35,080 nt of DNA from Streptococcus sp. 263_SSPC (lineage in GTDB: Bacteria; Bacillota; Bacilli; Lactobacillales; Aerococcaceae): assembly GCF_001071995.1 (NCBI RefSeq), contig NZ_JVNU01000035.1, positions 1 through 35,080 of the forward strand, read 5' to 3'. Each line of letters begins with the position of its first letter. The first letter of the stretch is position 1. The notes under the pieces are model-generated. The model saw nothing but the letters and a program-made list of their open reading frames with translations, made no database searches and had not been told where the DNA came from. Below are positions 16,254 to 24,842 of this stretch, in pieces. A program made the translations under genes and the position numbers.

Positions 16254-17753
16254 CTACTCGTGATTTTTAAAGCCTAATGCTTCTAAACTTGCAATAACTG
16301 TTTCTACTTCATTATATGGAATATACTCATCACCGATTACTTGGTACGGTTCAACACCTTTACCAGCAAATAGTAAGATATCCCCTTCTTGAGCAATTTC
16401 AAGTGCACGTTTCACCGCACTTTCTCGATTATCAATGCATTCATAAGCAGTCTTTTCATCTTTTCTTCCTGCTAGAATTTCTGCATAAATCTTTTCAAGC
16501 GGTTCATTTCTTGGATTATCTGCTGTTAAAATCACATAATCGGATTTATCAAACGCAATTTCTCCAAGCTCAGGTCGCATACTTGAATCACGGTTACCAC
16601 CGCTATGACCCATGATTGTAATCACTCGATTTACTTTCACTTTTTCAAGTGTTTCAAGCACATTTTGTAGCCCATCTGGTGTATGTGCAAAGTCGATAAT
16701 TACTTGGAATGGTTGTCCTTGTTGAATCAACTGCATACGACCACCCACACCAGGGAATCGTTTCATTCTGCTTACAGCACGTTCGAGTGAAATTCCATTC
16801 ACAACTGCTACAGCAAAAGCAGCCAAAACATTATAGACATTAAAGAGTCCAATCATCGGAATTGTTACTGGAAGCTCTTGTCCATTCATTGTTACTGTAA
16901 ATGAAGTCGTCGCACCGTTTGTTTGAACATCCGTTGCACGGATATCCGCTTTTTCACTAAATCCATATGAAATCACTTCGCAAGGAGTTGAGTATGCGAA
17001 TTGTTCATAGTGCTCTTCATCAATGTTTAGAATTGCAACACGAGGTTTTCCATTTTTAGAATGGTTTCCAAGTTGCGAGAATAGTAGACTTTTAGCATGC
17101 GCATAGTTTTCCATTGTTTTATGCAAATCTAAATGCTCATGCGTCAAGTTTGTAAATACCGCTACATTATAGTCAATTCCCCACACACGACCTAATTGAA
17201 GGGCATGAGAAGAAACTTCCATAATACAAGTGTCTCCACCGATTTCTTTCACCTTTTGCAATGTCTCATGCACCGTTAAGATTTCTGGCGTTGTATTTCT
17301 TGTTTCGATACGTTCCTCACCAATTTTACGATACATCGTTCCAATCAGTGCAGTTGGTTTTCCTAATTCTTCTAATAAATAGTCCACCATATGCGTTACA
17401 GTCGTTTTCCCATTCGTTCCTGTAACTCCAATCATATTTAATGATTCAGATGGATACCCGTAAAAATGATTTGCAAAGAGTGTCATCACACGTGTCACGT
17501 CTTTGACATAAATCACAGGTGAATCTCCCACTTGTTCTTTGATAGATTTTGAAGCCACGAACACACTCGATCCTAGCTCTTTTGCTTTTCCTGCAAATTG
17601 ATGCCCATCTACCGTTACACCTTCGATACAGAAAAACATAGTATTGGGCACAACTTTTCGCGAATCTTGTGCTAATTTTTCTACAGTGACGCCCTCAAGC
17701 GAGCCTTCCACTTCTTTAATGACTAACAAGTCCGCTAGTTCTTTCGCAAACAT
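16254..17753 (-). CDS. murE: UDP-MurNAc-tripeptide synthetase MurE (probable meso-DAP type)
   Basis: MurE adds the third stem-peptide residue to UDP-MurNAc-L-Ala-D-Glu. In the 499-residue protein the P-loop is TGTNGKTT (111-118), the carbamylated lysine is expected at K221 in HAKSLLF, and the substrate-recognition motif is DNPR (412-415) with GKGVEPYQ (464-471). DNPR is the pattern of meso-diaminopimelate-adding enzymes; lysine-adding cocci usually have another residue in place of Arg. The closing motif has Val where DAP enzymes usually have His, so specificity is probable, not certain. ATG follows AAGGAGGAAG. Having murE inside the dcw cluster recalls Bacillus and Carnobacterium, not Enterococcus. 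Confidence 0.93.
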   Translation of the reverse strand: MFAKELADLLVIKEVEGSLEGVTVEKLAQDSRKVVPNTMFFCIEGVTVDGHQFAGKAKELGSSVFVASKSIKEQVGDSPVIYVKDVTRVMTLFANHFYGYPSESLNMIGVTGTNGKTTVTHMVDYLLEELGKPTALIGTMYRKIGEERIETRNTTPEILTVHETLQKVKEIGGDTCIMEVSSHALQLGRVWGIDYNVAVFTNLTHEHLDLHKTMENYAHAKSLLFSQLGNHSKNGKPRVAILNIDEEHYEQFAYSTPCEVISYGFSEKADIRATDVQTNGATTSFTVTMNGQELPVTIPMIGLFNVYNVLAAFAVAVVNGISLERAVSRMKRFPGVGGRMQLIQQGQPFQVIIDFAHTPDGLQNVLETLEKVKVNRVITIMGHSGGNRDSSMRPELGEIAFDKSDYVILTADNPRNEPLEKIYAEILAGRKDEKTAYECIDNRESAVKRALEIAQEGDILLFAGKGVEPYQVIGDEYIPYNEVETVIASLEALGFKNHE

Positions 17754-17769
17754 GTTCTTCCTCCTTCTT

Positions 17770-19557
17770 TTACTCTGAGAGTCTAGAGTATTCTAAACTT
17801 CTCTTCATTAATGGATTGAAAATTTCTTTAATAATTGTGTTCCCTGTTACTGATACACGAGGTTGTTTCACCGTAATATATAAAATATATTTTGGATCAT
17901 CATATGGTGCAAACCCTACTACAGAATAAATATAATTATTACCACTTGAGTAATATTTACCCGTTTGCGGATTAATGATTTCAGCAGTACCAGTTTTAGC
18001 TGCTACTTCTTCGCCGTTAATATTGAAATCATAGGCCGTTCCGTTTTTCATACGAGTTGCTTGGAATAAATATTGTAGTGTCTTCTTCGCAGTTTCAGGA
18101 GTAATAACTTTTCCTAATGATGTTGTTGGATTAGGAGTTTCTTTTCCTGTATCTGGATCTGTTAAATGGTCCACCAAACGTAATTTTTGCATTTGTCCCC
18201 CATTGGCAATCGCGGTGAAAGCTTGCATCATTTGATAGGCTGTCACGGTAACACCTTGACCAAAACCAGTTGATAATTGTTGTAAGTATGAATTGAATGG
18301 ATTCGAACCGGAAATCTCATTAGCAAAACCTGAGTTAGTAGATTTTCCGAATCCAAATGCTTCTAAATATTGTTTCCATTTTTCAATACCAATTTTTTGG
18401 ATGATGTGAACAAAGGCAACATTACTTGAGTGAGCTAACCCTTCCAAATAACTTATTTTCCCCCATCCAACTTTATTATAATCACTAATTAAATCATCGT
18501 AAATTTTCACACTACCCGATTGATATTTCTCATTAGGGTCAAACACACCTTCATTAATAGCTGCAGCAAGAGCCAATACTTTCATGGTAGAGCCTGGTTC
18601 ATAAGCTTGATCCAACAGCAGATTGTTCCATTGAAGATCAATACCTTCTTTTGTTGTTGAGTTATAAGTTGGACGTTGTGTTGCCGCAACGATGTTTCCT
18701 GTTTTAGGATCAACAAGCATCGCCGTCATTTGGACTGGTTGGTATTTTTTATCTACCTCACTAACAAGAGATTCTAAATACGTTTGTAATCTCTTATCGA
18801 TGGTTAACGTTAAGTCCACCCCATCCTTTGGTTGCTTCGTAACCTTTTCTGTACCAGTAATAACATATCCATTTCCATCTACAGAATATTCAACTTCGCC
18901 CGCAACCCCTGTTAACTGTTCATTATAAAGGCCTTCAAGACCAGTCTTCCCTACTAATGTAGTGATGGTTTTATTATCGATGTTTTCTTCAACAGTATCT
19001 GTATACCCGATTAAATGAGAAGCAAAAATCCCATTTGGATAGTAACGCGCAGGACTTTCTGAGAACTTAATTCCCGGAAGTTTTTCAGCTTCAATCGCTT
19101 CCTTCACTTGCACTGATAAATTCTTACCCGCACTCCCAAACTCTACTTGAGAAACATTCTTTTGACTTAACAATTTCACGATTTCTTCTTTTGATAAAGA
19201 AATGTGTTTTACAAGTGCTTCTGCTGTCTTATTAACATCTGTGACATAATCTGGCGTATCCGCATTCTTACTCCACTCATCTGTTAAGACGGCATATAAA
19301 GAATAATTTGTCGCATCCACTGCAATCGGGCTGCCACTAGCATCATAAATAGTACCGCGTTTTGCAGCAAGTGTGCGTTTTTGATGGATCTTATCATTGA
19401 TTTCTGCACGTAAATCCACACCATGGATATTCCCTACAACCATGATTTGAAAGAACTGTACAGAAAAAATGAGAAATAAAACACCTGCGAGTCCTACTAA
19501 AATTCGGCTCGCTTGATGCCTATTTCCCGCAATGTTATTGTTTTTCGTATTTCTCAT
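17770..19557 (-). CDS. class B division penicillin-binding protein (FtsI/PbpB/PBP2x type)
   Basis: This transpeptidase cross-links septal peptidoglycan. The 595-residue protein has one N-terminal membrane helix (about 18-40), a PBP dimer domain (from RGTIYDASG, near 68) and a transpeptidase domain with all three active-site motifs: STMK (323-326, nucleophile S323), SSN (377-379) and KTGT (521-524). The sequence stops about 70 residues after KTGT, so the C-terminal PASTA repeats of pneumococcal PBP2x and Bacillus PbpB are absent. It overlaps ftsL by 4 bp. Confidence 0.95.
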   Translation of the reverse strand: MRNTKNNNIAGNRHQASRILVGLAGVLFLIFSVQFFQIMVVGNIHGVDLRAEINDKIHQKRTLAAKRGTIYDASGSPIAVDATNYSLYAVLTDEWSKNADTPDYVTDVNKTAEALVKHISLSKEEIVKLLSQKNVSQVEFGSAGKNLSVQVKEAIEAEKLPGIKFSESPARYYPNGIFASHLIGYTDTVEENIDNKTITTLVGKTGLEGLYNEQLTGVAGEVEYSVDGNGYVITGTEKVTKQPKDGVDLTLTIDKRLQTYLESLVSEVDKKYQPVQMTAMLVDPKTGNIVAATQRPTYNSTTKEGIDLQWNNLLLDQAYEPGSTMKVLALAAAINEGVFDPNEKYQSGSVKIYDDLISDYNKVGWGKISYLEGLAHSSNVAFVHIIQKIGIEKWKQYLEAFGFGKSTNSGFANEISGSNPFNSYLQQLSTGFGQGVTVTAYQMMQAFTAIANGGQMQKLRLVDHLTDPDTGKETPNPTTSLGKVITPETAKKTLQYLFQATRMKNGTAYDFNINGEEVAAKTGTAEIINPQTGKYYSSGNNYIYSVVGFAPYDDPKYILYITVKQPRVSVTGNTIIKEIFNPLMKRSLEYSRLSE

Positions 19558-19925
19558 CGTCCAACATTCCTAACATTTTCTTCGTTCATCTTCAAGCCTT
19601 GTTCGTTAGCGATACGATTAACTCGGTCGTACTGAGACAATTCTTGTGTTGCCTGAAGCAATGTATTGTTTTCACGTTGAATTAATGTTGTTTGTGACTC
19701 GATATCTTGTAATTGTCTATTTTTGTTAGCCACGATCATGCTCGCTACAATTGTGATAACCGCTAAAGCTGCAATAACAAAACCAGAAACTGCTAAAAGT
19801 CGAAGTAAATCTGCTTTTTGTCTTTCTTGCGGAATTGATGTTACTTCGCGGTCTCCACGAACTAGAGGCTTTTGCGTAGGTACCGCAACATTCATTGTAT
19901 CTACATATTTTTCTGCTAATGCCAC
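19554..19925 (-). CDS. ftsL: division protein FtsL
   Basis: A 123-residue bitopic protein: cytoplasmic tail (1-42), one membrane helix (about 44-66) and an extracellular coiled coil (about 69-112) that pairs with DivIC in the divisome core. Start is GTG at 19925 after AAGGGAATTCTA. Identity rests on this architecture and on the position between rsmH and the division PBP, since FtsL sequences are poorly conserved. Confidence 0.9.
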   Translation of the reverse strand: MALAEKYVDTMNVAVPTQKPLVRGDREVTSIPQERQKADLLRLLAVSGFVIAALAVITIVASMIVANKNRQLQDIESQTTLIQRENNTLLQATQELSQYDRVNRIANEQGLKMNEENVRNVGR

Positions 19926-19954
19926 TAGAATTCCCTTCTTTCTAAATTATCCTT

Positions 19955-20896
19955 TTATTTTACTCTTTCGATGACTCTCAATTTCGCACTTTGTGAACGA
20001 GAGTTTTCTGTAATTTCTTCAATGCTTGGTAAAATTGGCTTTTTATTCACCAATTGGAATGGAGCTTTTTCTTCCTCCGTTGGTAGAATCGGCAAGTTCT
20101 TTGGTGCCTTTTCTACTGTACTTTGCTGTTTGAACATTGTTTTGACAATGCGGTCTTCCAAAGAATGGAATGAAATCACACTGATTCGGCCTCCCACGCC
20201 AACAACTTCAAATGCTTGCTCAAGCGAATCCTCAATCGCTGCTAATTCATCATTTACCGCGATACGAATCGCTTGGAAAATTCTTTTAGCAGGATGTCCC
20301 CCTTTTCGTCTTGCAGCAGCTGGAATACTATCTCGAATGATATCCACTAATTCACCTGTTGTTTCAATACGGTGTTTCGCGCGGATACGCTCAATATTTC
20401 GAGCGATTTGTTTCGAGAACTTCTCTTCCCCATATCGATAGAAGATACGAACTAATTCGTCATAGCTCCATTCATTTACAATCTCTTCTGCCGTTAATGG
20501 AGCACTTTGATCCATACGCATATCGAGTTTTGCATTTTGATGGTAACTAAAACCACGTTCAATCTGATCGAGTTGTGGTGAAGATACTCCTAAGTCGTAA
20601 AGAATTCCGTCTACTTTAGAAACACCTAGTTTTCCAAGTTCTTTCTTCAATTGACGGAAGTTCGCGTGAATAAACGTCACTTTTCCTTCTTCGACTTCTT
20701 TAGCAAGGCGAACCTTCGCGTGATTAATAGCTTGCATATCTTGGTCAAAGCAATAGAGATGACCTGTTGTTAGTTGGCTAAGCAGGTATTGACTATGTCC
20801 AGCACCACCAAGCGTACAGTCTACGTAGATTCCGTCTGGCTTAATGGATAATGCATCTACCGTTTCATGTAGCAATACAGTGATATGTTTAAACAT
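19955..20896 (-). CDS. rsmH: 16S rRNA m4C1402 methyltransferase RsmH (MraW)
   Basis: RsmH methylates N4 of C1402 in the decoding centre of 16S rRNA using SAM. The 313-residue protein begins with the family block [13 protein letters not shown], then the SAM-binding [15 protein letters not shown] (near 24-38), [10 protein letters not shown], and the C-terminal [11 protein letters not shown] and [10 protein letters not shown]-like ending ([12 protein letters not shown]). It lies 14 bases after mraZ, the universal dcw order. Confidence 0.97.
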   Translation of the reverse strand: MFKHITVLLHETVDALSIKPDGIYVDCTLGGAGHSQYLLSQLTTGHLYCFDQDMQAINHAKVRLAKEVEEGKVTFIHANFRQLKKELGKLGVSKVDGILYDLGVSSPQLDQIERGFSYHQNAKLDMRMDQSAPLTAEEIVNEWSYDELVRIFYRYGEEKFSKQIARNIERIRAKHRIETTGELVDIIRDSIPAAARRKGGHPAKRIFQAIRIAVNDELAAIEDSLEQAFEVVGVGGRISVISFHSLEDRIVKTMFKQQSTVEKAPKNLPILPTEEEKAPFQLVNKKPILPSIEEITENSRSQSAKLRVIERVK

Positions 20897-20910
20897 GGTC
20901 CCTTCCCTTT

Positions 20911-21342
20911 CTAAAAGCCAAAATCAATCATATGTTCGGCCAATTCTTCAAAATTCTCTTCAGTTTCAGCAATATATTCTTGCCAACGATCCTCGTTCCA
21001 AATCTCAATACGATCATTGTTCCCGATGATACGGCAATTTTTTTCTAATCCCGCATACTCACGTAATGTTTGCGAGATATTCACACGACCTTGTTTGTCG
21101 AATTCTACTTCAATCGCAGCAGAGTTCATAAAACGTGTAAAGGCACGTGCGTCTTTTTTCGACTGTGGTAAGTCTCTTAATTTATTTTGAATGAGCTCCC
21201 ATTGTTCGAGAGGATAACCGTATAAACAGCCATCAAGTCCGCGTGTCACGATAAAGGTGAAACCTAAATCTTCACGAAACTTAGCAGGCACGATCATACG
21301 TCCTTTTGCATCAATTGTATGTTGATATTCACCGATTAACAT
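20911..21342 (-). CDS. mraZ: transcriptional regulator MraZ
   Basis: MraZ is a DNA-binding ring protein that controls its own dcw promoter. The 143-residue product has two SpoVT-AbrB-like halves, each with the DxxxR motif: [14 protein letters not shown] (near 11-24) and [15 protein letters not shown] (near 88-102). It is the first gene of the cluster and starts 31 bases downstream of a four-copy repeat operator. ATG follows GGAGGAGTTTGC. Confidence 0.97.
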   Translation of the reverse strand: MLIGEYQHTIDAKGRMIVPAKFREDLGFTFIVTRGLDGCLYGYPLEQWELIQNKLRDLPQSKKDARAFTRFMNSAAIEVEFDKQGRVNISQTLREYAGLEKNCRIIGNNDRIEIWNEDRWQEYIAETEENFEELAEHMIDFGF

Positions 21343-21372
21343 GCAAACTCCTCCATTCCAATAATTTTAGTA

Positions 21373-21407
21373 ACCATAGTGTACCACATCCCACCACTTT
21401 TCACCAC
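21373..21407 (-). promoter_or_regulatory. mraZ: MraZ-box array in the mraZ promoter region
   Basis: On the minus strand four direct repeats (GTGGT, GTGGT, GTGGT, ATGGT) recur exactly every 10 bases at 21403-21407, 21393-21397, 21383-21387 and 21373-21377. A fifth near-copy (TTGGT, 21414-21418) is one base out of register. MraZ proteins bind short G-rich repeats with 5-base spacers, so this is very likely the autoregulatory operator. TACACT (beginning at the last base of the GTGGT at 21383) may be the -10 box, which would put the repeats over the promoter itself. Confidence 0.8.
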
Positions 21408-21467
21408 TTTTTTACCAAAAAAAGTTAAAAAAAGTTTTTTCGCCCCCATTTTTTGTTTTTGAAGCAC

Positions 21468-21502
21468 AAAAAAGCTCTCTACGATTCAATCGTAAAGAGC
21501 TT
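21468..21502 (-). terminator. terminator between DUF3397 gene and mraZ
   Basis: Read leftward, AAGCTCTTTACGA pairs with TCGTAGAGAGCTT (one T-G pair) around a 5-base loop and is followed by six T. It isolates the dcw operon from the upstream gene. Confidence 0.82.
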
Positions 21503-21523
21503 ACTATCCTTGATATTATGCGA

Positions 21524-21877
21524 TTATTTAAAGAATCTTCCCACCTGAACAAGAATTACGAGTACACCAAAGTATAAAAACGCAATCGAGAACAATTGGT
21601 GGAGGAAAGGTCTAAGGATGAGCTTCCCTGTTTTTAATTTATAAAATAGCAATGCCAATCCAATCAAAGAAAATCCAAGTGTGGCAAAACTAAACCAAGA
21701 ATACCCAAACACATTCACACTTGTTGTATGCAAGATTAATAATAGCATTGGTGTCATAATTTCACGAATTGTTATGAAGCGAGTCTCATTATAGAAGATT
21801 CGATTCCCAAAAACGACCGTGAAGCCGACATAACTTAAAATAAAGACTAACCATAGTACGATTTCAAAAAATAACAT
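21524..21877 (-). CDS. DUF3397-family membrane protein
   Basis: A 117-residue protein with four hydrophobic segments (about 2-22, 40-58, 62-82, 93-113). Length, topology and location just upstream of mraZ fit the DUF3397 family, which occupies this place in many Lactobacillales. No catalytic motif is visible and no function is established. The ATG follows GGAGGTGAGTCA. It is a single-gene unit between the rpmF terminator and its own terminator, and a 36-bp palindrome lies 61 bases upstream of its start. Confidence 0.7.
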   Translation of the reverse strand: MLFFEIVLWLVFILSYVGFTVVFGNRIFYNETRFITIREIMTPMLLLILHTTSVNVFGYSWFSFATLGFSLIGLALLFYKLKTGKLILRPFLHQLFSIAFLYFGVLVILVQVGRFFK

Positions 21878-21937
21878 TGACTCACCTCCATCACTATTAG
21901 TTTACAATAGATTTCTTAAAACTCATAATATTTTTAA

Positions 21938-21973
21938 ATGTATCAAAAATGATACGTATCATTTTTGATACAT
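21938..21973. repeat. 36-bp perfect palindrome, candidate double operator
   Basis: Bases 21938-21955 are the exact reverse complement of 21956-21973. Each half also contains its own inverted repeat, TATCA-N4-TGATA (21941-21954 and 21957-21970), separated by CG. It lies between the rpmF terminator and the DUF3397 gene and has no T tract after it, so it looks more like tandem protein-binding sites than a terminator. I do not recognise the regulator. Confidence 0.75.
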
Positions 21974-21989
21974 CTGTACTTTTTAATGT

Positions 21990-22027
21990 TAAAAAAGAAA
22001 AAACCTTAGACAACTGTCTAAGGTTTT
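21990..22027 (-). terminator. terminator after rpmF
   Basis: AAAACCTTAGAC (22000-22011) and GTCTAAGGTTTT (22016-22027) form a perfect 12-bp stem with an AACT loop. Read leftward, the stem ends in T and continues TTCTTTTTT. It is a strong intrinsic terminator 13 bases after the rpmF stop. Confidence 0.9.
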
Positions 22028-22040
22028 GTAACGTTTATGA

Positions 22041-22220
22041 TTATGCTTCTTTAGAAACAACTTCTTTTCCGTCGTATGAACCACACTCAGGACAAACGTG
22101 ATGGCTCTTTCTTAATGCTCCACATGATGGGCATGCGCTCAAACCTGGAACTTCTAATTTGAAGTGAGTACGACGTTTTGCTTTTCTCGCTTTTGATGTT
22201 TTACGTTTTGGTACTGCCAT
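22041..22220 (-). CDS. rpmF: ribosomal protein bL32
   Basis: A 59-residue ribosomal protein of the large subunit. It starts [16 protein letters not shown] after the initiator Met and has a zinc ribbon with CPSCG and CPECG (two CxxC pairs), so this is the zinc-binding form. I chose ATG at 22220, preceded by AGGAGGTGTACAAAA; an upstream in-frame extension of seven residues overlaps the ribosome site. It lies 41 bases after yceD, the usual yceD-rpmF pair. Confidence 0.97.
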   Translation of the reverse strand: MAVPKRKTSKARKAKRRTHFKLEVPGLSACPSCGALRKSHHVCPECGSYDGKEVVSKEA

Positions 22221-22261
22221 TTTTGTACACCTCCTAATCAATCTTCTTTACATAATGCTTT

Positions 22262-22816
22262 TTACTTCTCAGTCTCATCCTTTTCGAAGAAAGACTGTAA
22301 AGACGCTAGCCTTGGATCAACCGATTGCTCTTTTTGTTGTTTGCGTCGCTCTTCAAGAGCTTCTTGCGTTACAACCTCCCAATCGTTTCCAGAAGGCATT
22401 TTATCTTCACTCAATTCCTCTTGCGATAAGACTTGTAAAGGAATTGAAAGTAAAATATGATCTTCCACAGCGGGTTCTAAGTCAACCCAATCACCATCAA
22501 GAGGCATCACAATTTCTGTTAGCTCTTTCTCATCAACTGAGTAATGGGATGGGACATATCTTTCCACAATATCAATGTGGAGTGGAACTACCACTGGCTC
22601 TAAAGACCTGGATGAAGGAAGTGTGATATCAACATCGCAAGTAAATTGCGCTACAACTGATTCGTTTTGATAAACAAGAAATCCTTTGATGTGTGCTGGC
22701 GAAACAGCAAGAATCGAATCATCTCGTCGTTTTAATGCCTCTTCCACATTAATTTCTGTATCAAAGTAATTTGGAATCCCTTGAGAATCCTGAAGTTGTT
22801 TAACTGATATTTTCAC
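22262..22816 (-). CDS. yceD: YceD/DUF177-family protein
   Basis: A 184-residue acidic protein of the YceD (DUF177) family, almost always encoded directly before rpmF and thought to act in large-subunit rRNA or ribosome maturation. Visible landmarks are the family's CDVDITLPSSRSLEPVVVPL segment and the DGDWVDLEPAVEDHILLSIPL block, followed by a charged tail ending ASLQSFFEKDE. I prefer the GTG at 22816, 8 bases after AGGGG. A GTG at 22825 lies inside that ribosome site. Confidence 0.85.
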   Translation of the reverse strand: MKISVKQLQDSQGIPNYFDTEINVEEALKRRDDSILAVSPAHIKGFLVYQNESVVAQFTCDVDITLPSSRSLEPVVVPLHIDIVERYVPSHYSVDEKELTEIVMPLDGDWVDLEPAVEDHILLSIPLQVLSQEELSEDKMPSGNDWEVVTQEALEERRKQQKEQSVDPRLASLQSFFEKDETEK

Positions 22817-22844
22817 AATTTTCACCCCTAAAGCAACATACTGA

Positions 22845-22873
22845 ATTATACTAGTTTATTGAAAGTTTGTCAA
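22845..22873 (-). promoter_or_regulatory. consensus sigma-A promoter of yceD-rpmF
   Basis: On the minus strand TTGACA (22868-22873) and TATAAT (22845-22850) are separated by exactly 17 bases. Both hexamers are perfect matches, as expected for a highly expressed ribosomal-protein unit. Confidence 0.93.
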
Positions 22874-22907
22874 AGCTTTTTACTTTACAAGCTTGAAAAA
22901 ACAGAGA

Positions 22908-24092
22908 TTAAAATCCTTCCTCTTTGTTCACTTGAACAGGCTTAAAGACCGTTGCAGAAATTTGCTTGGATGGATTCCAAAAATCATACAATAAATCCCA
23001 ACTTTCTTGGCGTTCATCTTTATGCGCTGCGTAATTGGTAATTAAATGGAATGACTCTACTTCTCTCATATTCTTCAACCATTCTTGGCCCTTTACTGTA
23101 AAACCAAGAACTGTCCCTTGCTCAATTGGACTGCTCCAATAATCTTCCATTTCCTCTTTGGTTACACCAAGTAAAACATAAACGAGAAGTCGTTGCAACC
23201 TTGCCCAACTCCAACGTTTGTTTTTGAGATGTTGGAGGCACTCCTCAATCGTTGAAGAAGTTCGAACAGCTCCCTTCAAGCGATTCTCGATACCTTCTTC
23301 CATTTGATAAATGGCACATAACTCTTCGTCAGTACTTCTTAAAACGATACTCTTCAAGAGTGGCCAATAAAAGCTCCAATCGTTTTTGTACTCTTCTTCA
23401 TCGAATTGTACATAGGATAGTTGGTCTCGTAAAACTTTCTCATCGCGATTACCTTTTAGGGCTTTTCGTAAGGCTGTTCCGCTAGCAAAAGCAGTCTCGT
23501 CTAACGCATCATCCAAATGCCCACTTCCTACTCGTGTAATTGGAACGATCTGCATTGGATGTTCACCCTTTGCATTTTCAACGGCGTAGGCTAATCCCAA
23601 TTGTTGATTTGGAGACTGCAAGGCTTGGGCAAGTGCACTTTCTTCTCCAAACTCTTTCACAGCAAGCTGTGTTAATTGGCTCGCAAAAGTTAGTGACCGG
23701 TTCTCTTCTACAAAGCGACTAATTTCTTTTTCGATAGTCTCCCGCTGAGATACAGCTTCTTCGAAAAATGTCCCATCGCCACTTTCGCAGCCAAAAGCTA
23801 AGGAATCGCACCCCACCTTTTGCAAGATTTCAACTGCACCTTTTGCAAAGCGGTCTGTTGCTTGGCAGCTCACCGCAGTTGGCATCTCGATGACAACATC
23901 GGCTCCGTTTTGAAGCGCGACTTTTGCACGGCTCCATTTCTGCTCGATGGCAGGTTCGCCTCGTTGCACCCAGTTGCCGCTCATCACTACAACAAGAACA
24001 TCAGCCCCCGTTTTTTTGCGTGCTTGTTCTAACAAATAAGCATGACCTTGATGAAATGGATTAAATTCTGCGATTACTCCACATACCTTCAT
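22908..24092 (-). CDS. tmcAL: tRNA(Met) cytidine acetate ligase TmcAL (YlbM)
   Basis: TmcAL activates acetate with ATP and acetylates the wobble cytidine (C34) of elongator tRNA-Met. The 394-residue product has the nucleotidylyltransferase HIGH-like motif FNPFHQGH near the start, followed by MSGNWVQRGEPAI and the EMPTAVSCQATDRFAKGAV block. I chose ATG at 24092 with GAGG 7 bases upstream; an upstream TTG adds only two residues. It follows the YqeM-like gene and closes the yqe operon. Confidence 0.93.
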   Translation of the reverse strand: MKVCGVIAEFNPFHQGHAYLLEQARKKTGADVLVVVMSGNWVQRGEPAIEQKWSRAKVALQNGADVVIEMPTAVSCQATDRFAKGAVEILQKVGCDSLAFGCESGDGTFFEEAVSQRETIEKEISRFVEENRSLTFASQLTQLAVKEFGEESALAQALQSPNQQLGLAYAVENAKGEHPMQIVPITRVGSGHLDDALDETAFASGTALRKALKGNRDEKVLRDQLSYVQFDEEEYKNDWSFYWPLLKSIVLRSTDEELCAIYQMEEGIENRLKGAVRTSSTIEECLQHLKNKRWSWARLQRLLVYVLLGVTKEEMEDYWSSPIEQGTVLGFTVKGQEWLKNMREVESFHLITNYAAHKDERQESWDLLYDFWNPSKQISATVFKPVQVNKEEGF

Positions 24093-24101
24093 ACACAAGC
24101 C

Positions 24102-24842
24102 TCATTTCACCGCTTGGAAAAACCAACGCGGACTCGTTTCTTGTACTTCGCTTTGCCCGAAATCAGCCTTCACTTTGATATTTGTGAATCCGACCATCTC
24201 CAGCGCTGCTTCGTACATTTCAATTGGGAAAGTTTGTTCCTCATGTACTTCTTGGAAATGCTCGAACAGATTGCCGTCTTCTTGTTTAATATACATATCA
24301 ATTACATGTTCTACACTGCCTGGCTCGTCTAATTCATAGCTTTGCCAAAGAAATGCAAAATCGTCTTCCACGAAATGATATTGGTATCCTGGAAAGACTT
24401 CTTGCATTTGATAGAGCGAATGAACATCAAAAAGGAAAATTCCACCCTCTTCTAAATGGTCGTACACTGCTTCAAAGACTGAAACAACATCCTCAAAGTC
24501 CGTTAAATAACAGAGCGAATCTGAAAAGAGCGTTACAGCGTCTGTTGTTGGTACATCTTCGAGCACTCGCATATCCGCTTGAAGCCATTCGATAGGTCTA
24601 CCTTGAGCCTTCTTTTCGGCGATTTCTAACATATTTTTGGATAAATCAACACCAATGACTTCGTATCCTTTATCGTCAAGACGCATCGACACCTCACCTG
24701 TTCCACATGCAAGTTCCATCACTTTACGAACCGGTCTTTTGGCACTATGCGAAAAAGAACGAACTGCATAGTCCGTCCATTCCTCGTAGAGTTGTTGATC
24801 CATCACTTGGTCATATACATGAGCAAATTTTTGATAGTTCAT
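24102..24842 (-). CDS. yqeM: class I SAM-dependent methyltransferase (YqeM-like)
   Basis: A 246-residue methyltransferase with a Rossmann fold: motif I VMELACGTGEVSMRL (near 41-55), the acidic strand end VIGVDLSKNML and QADMRVLE. Substrate is not known for the family. Position after rsfS in the yqe block identifies it as the YqeM orthologue. Its start codon overlaps the rsfS stop by one base, indicating coupled translation. Confidence 0.87.
   Translation of the reverse strand: MNYQKFAHVYDQVMDQQLYEEWTDYAVRSFSHSAKRPVRKVMELACGTGEVSMRLDDKGYEVIGVDLSKNMLEIAEKKAQGRPIEWLQADMRVLEDVPTTDAVTLFSDSLCYLTDFEDVVSVFEAVYDHLEEGGIFLFDVHSLYQMQEVFPGYQYHFVEDDFAFLWQSYELDEPGSVEHVIDMYIKQEDGNLFEHFQEVHEEQTFPIEMYEAALEMVGFTNIKVKADFGQSEVQETSPRWFFQAVK

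Noticed and set aside
21420-21460. A- and T-rich runs upstream of mraZ as a terminator or phase-variable tract
   Set aside because: No matching stem and no long uniform homopolymer; ordinary AT-rich promoter upstream sequence.
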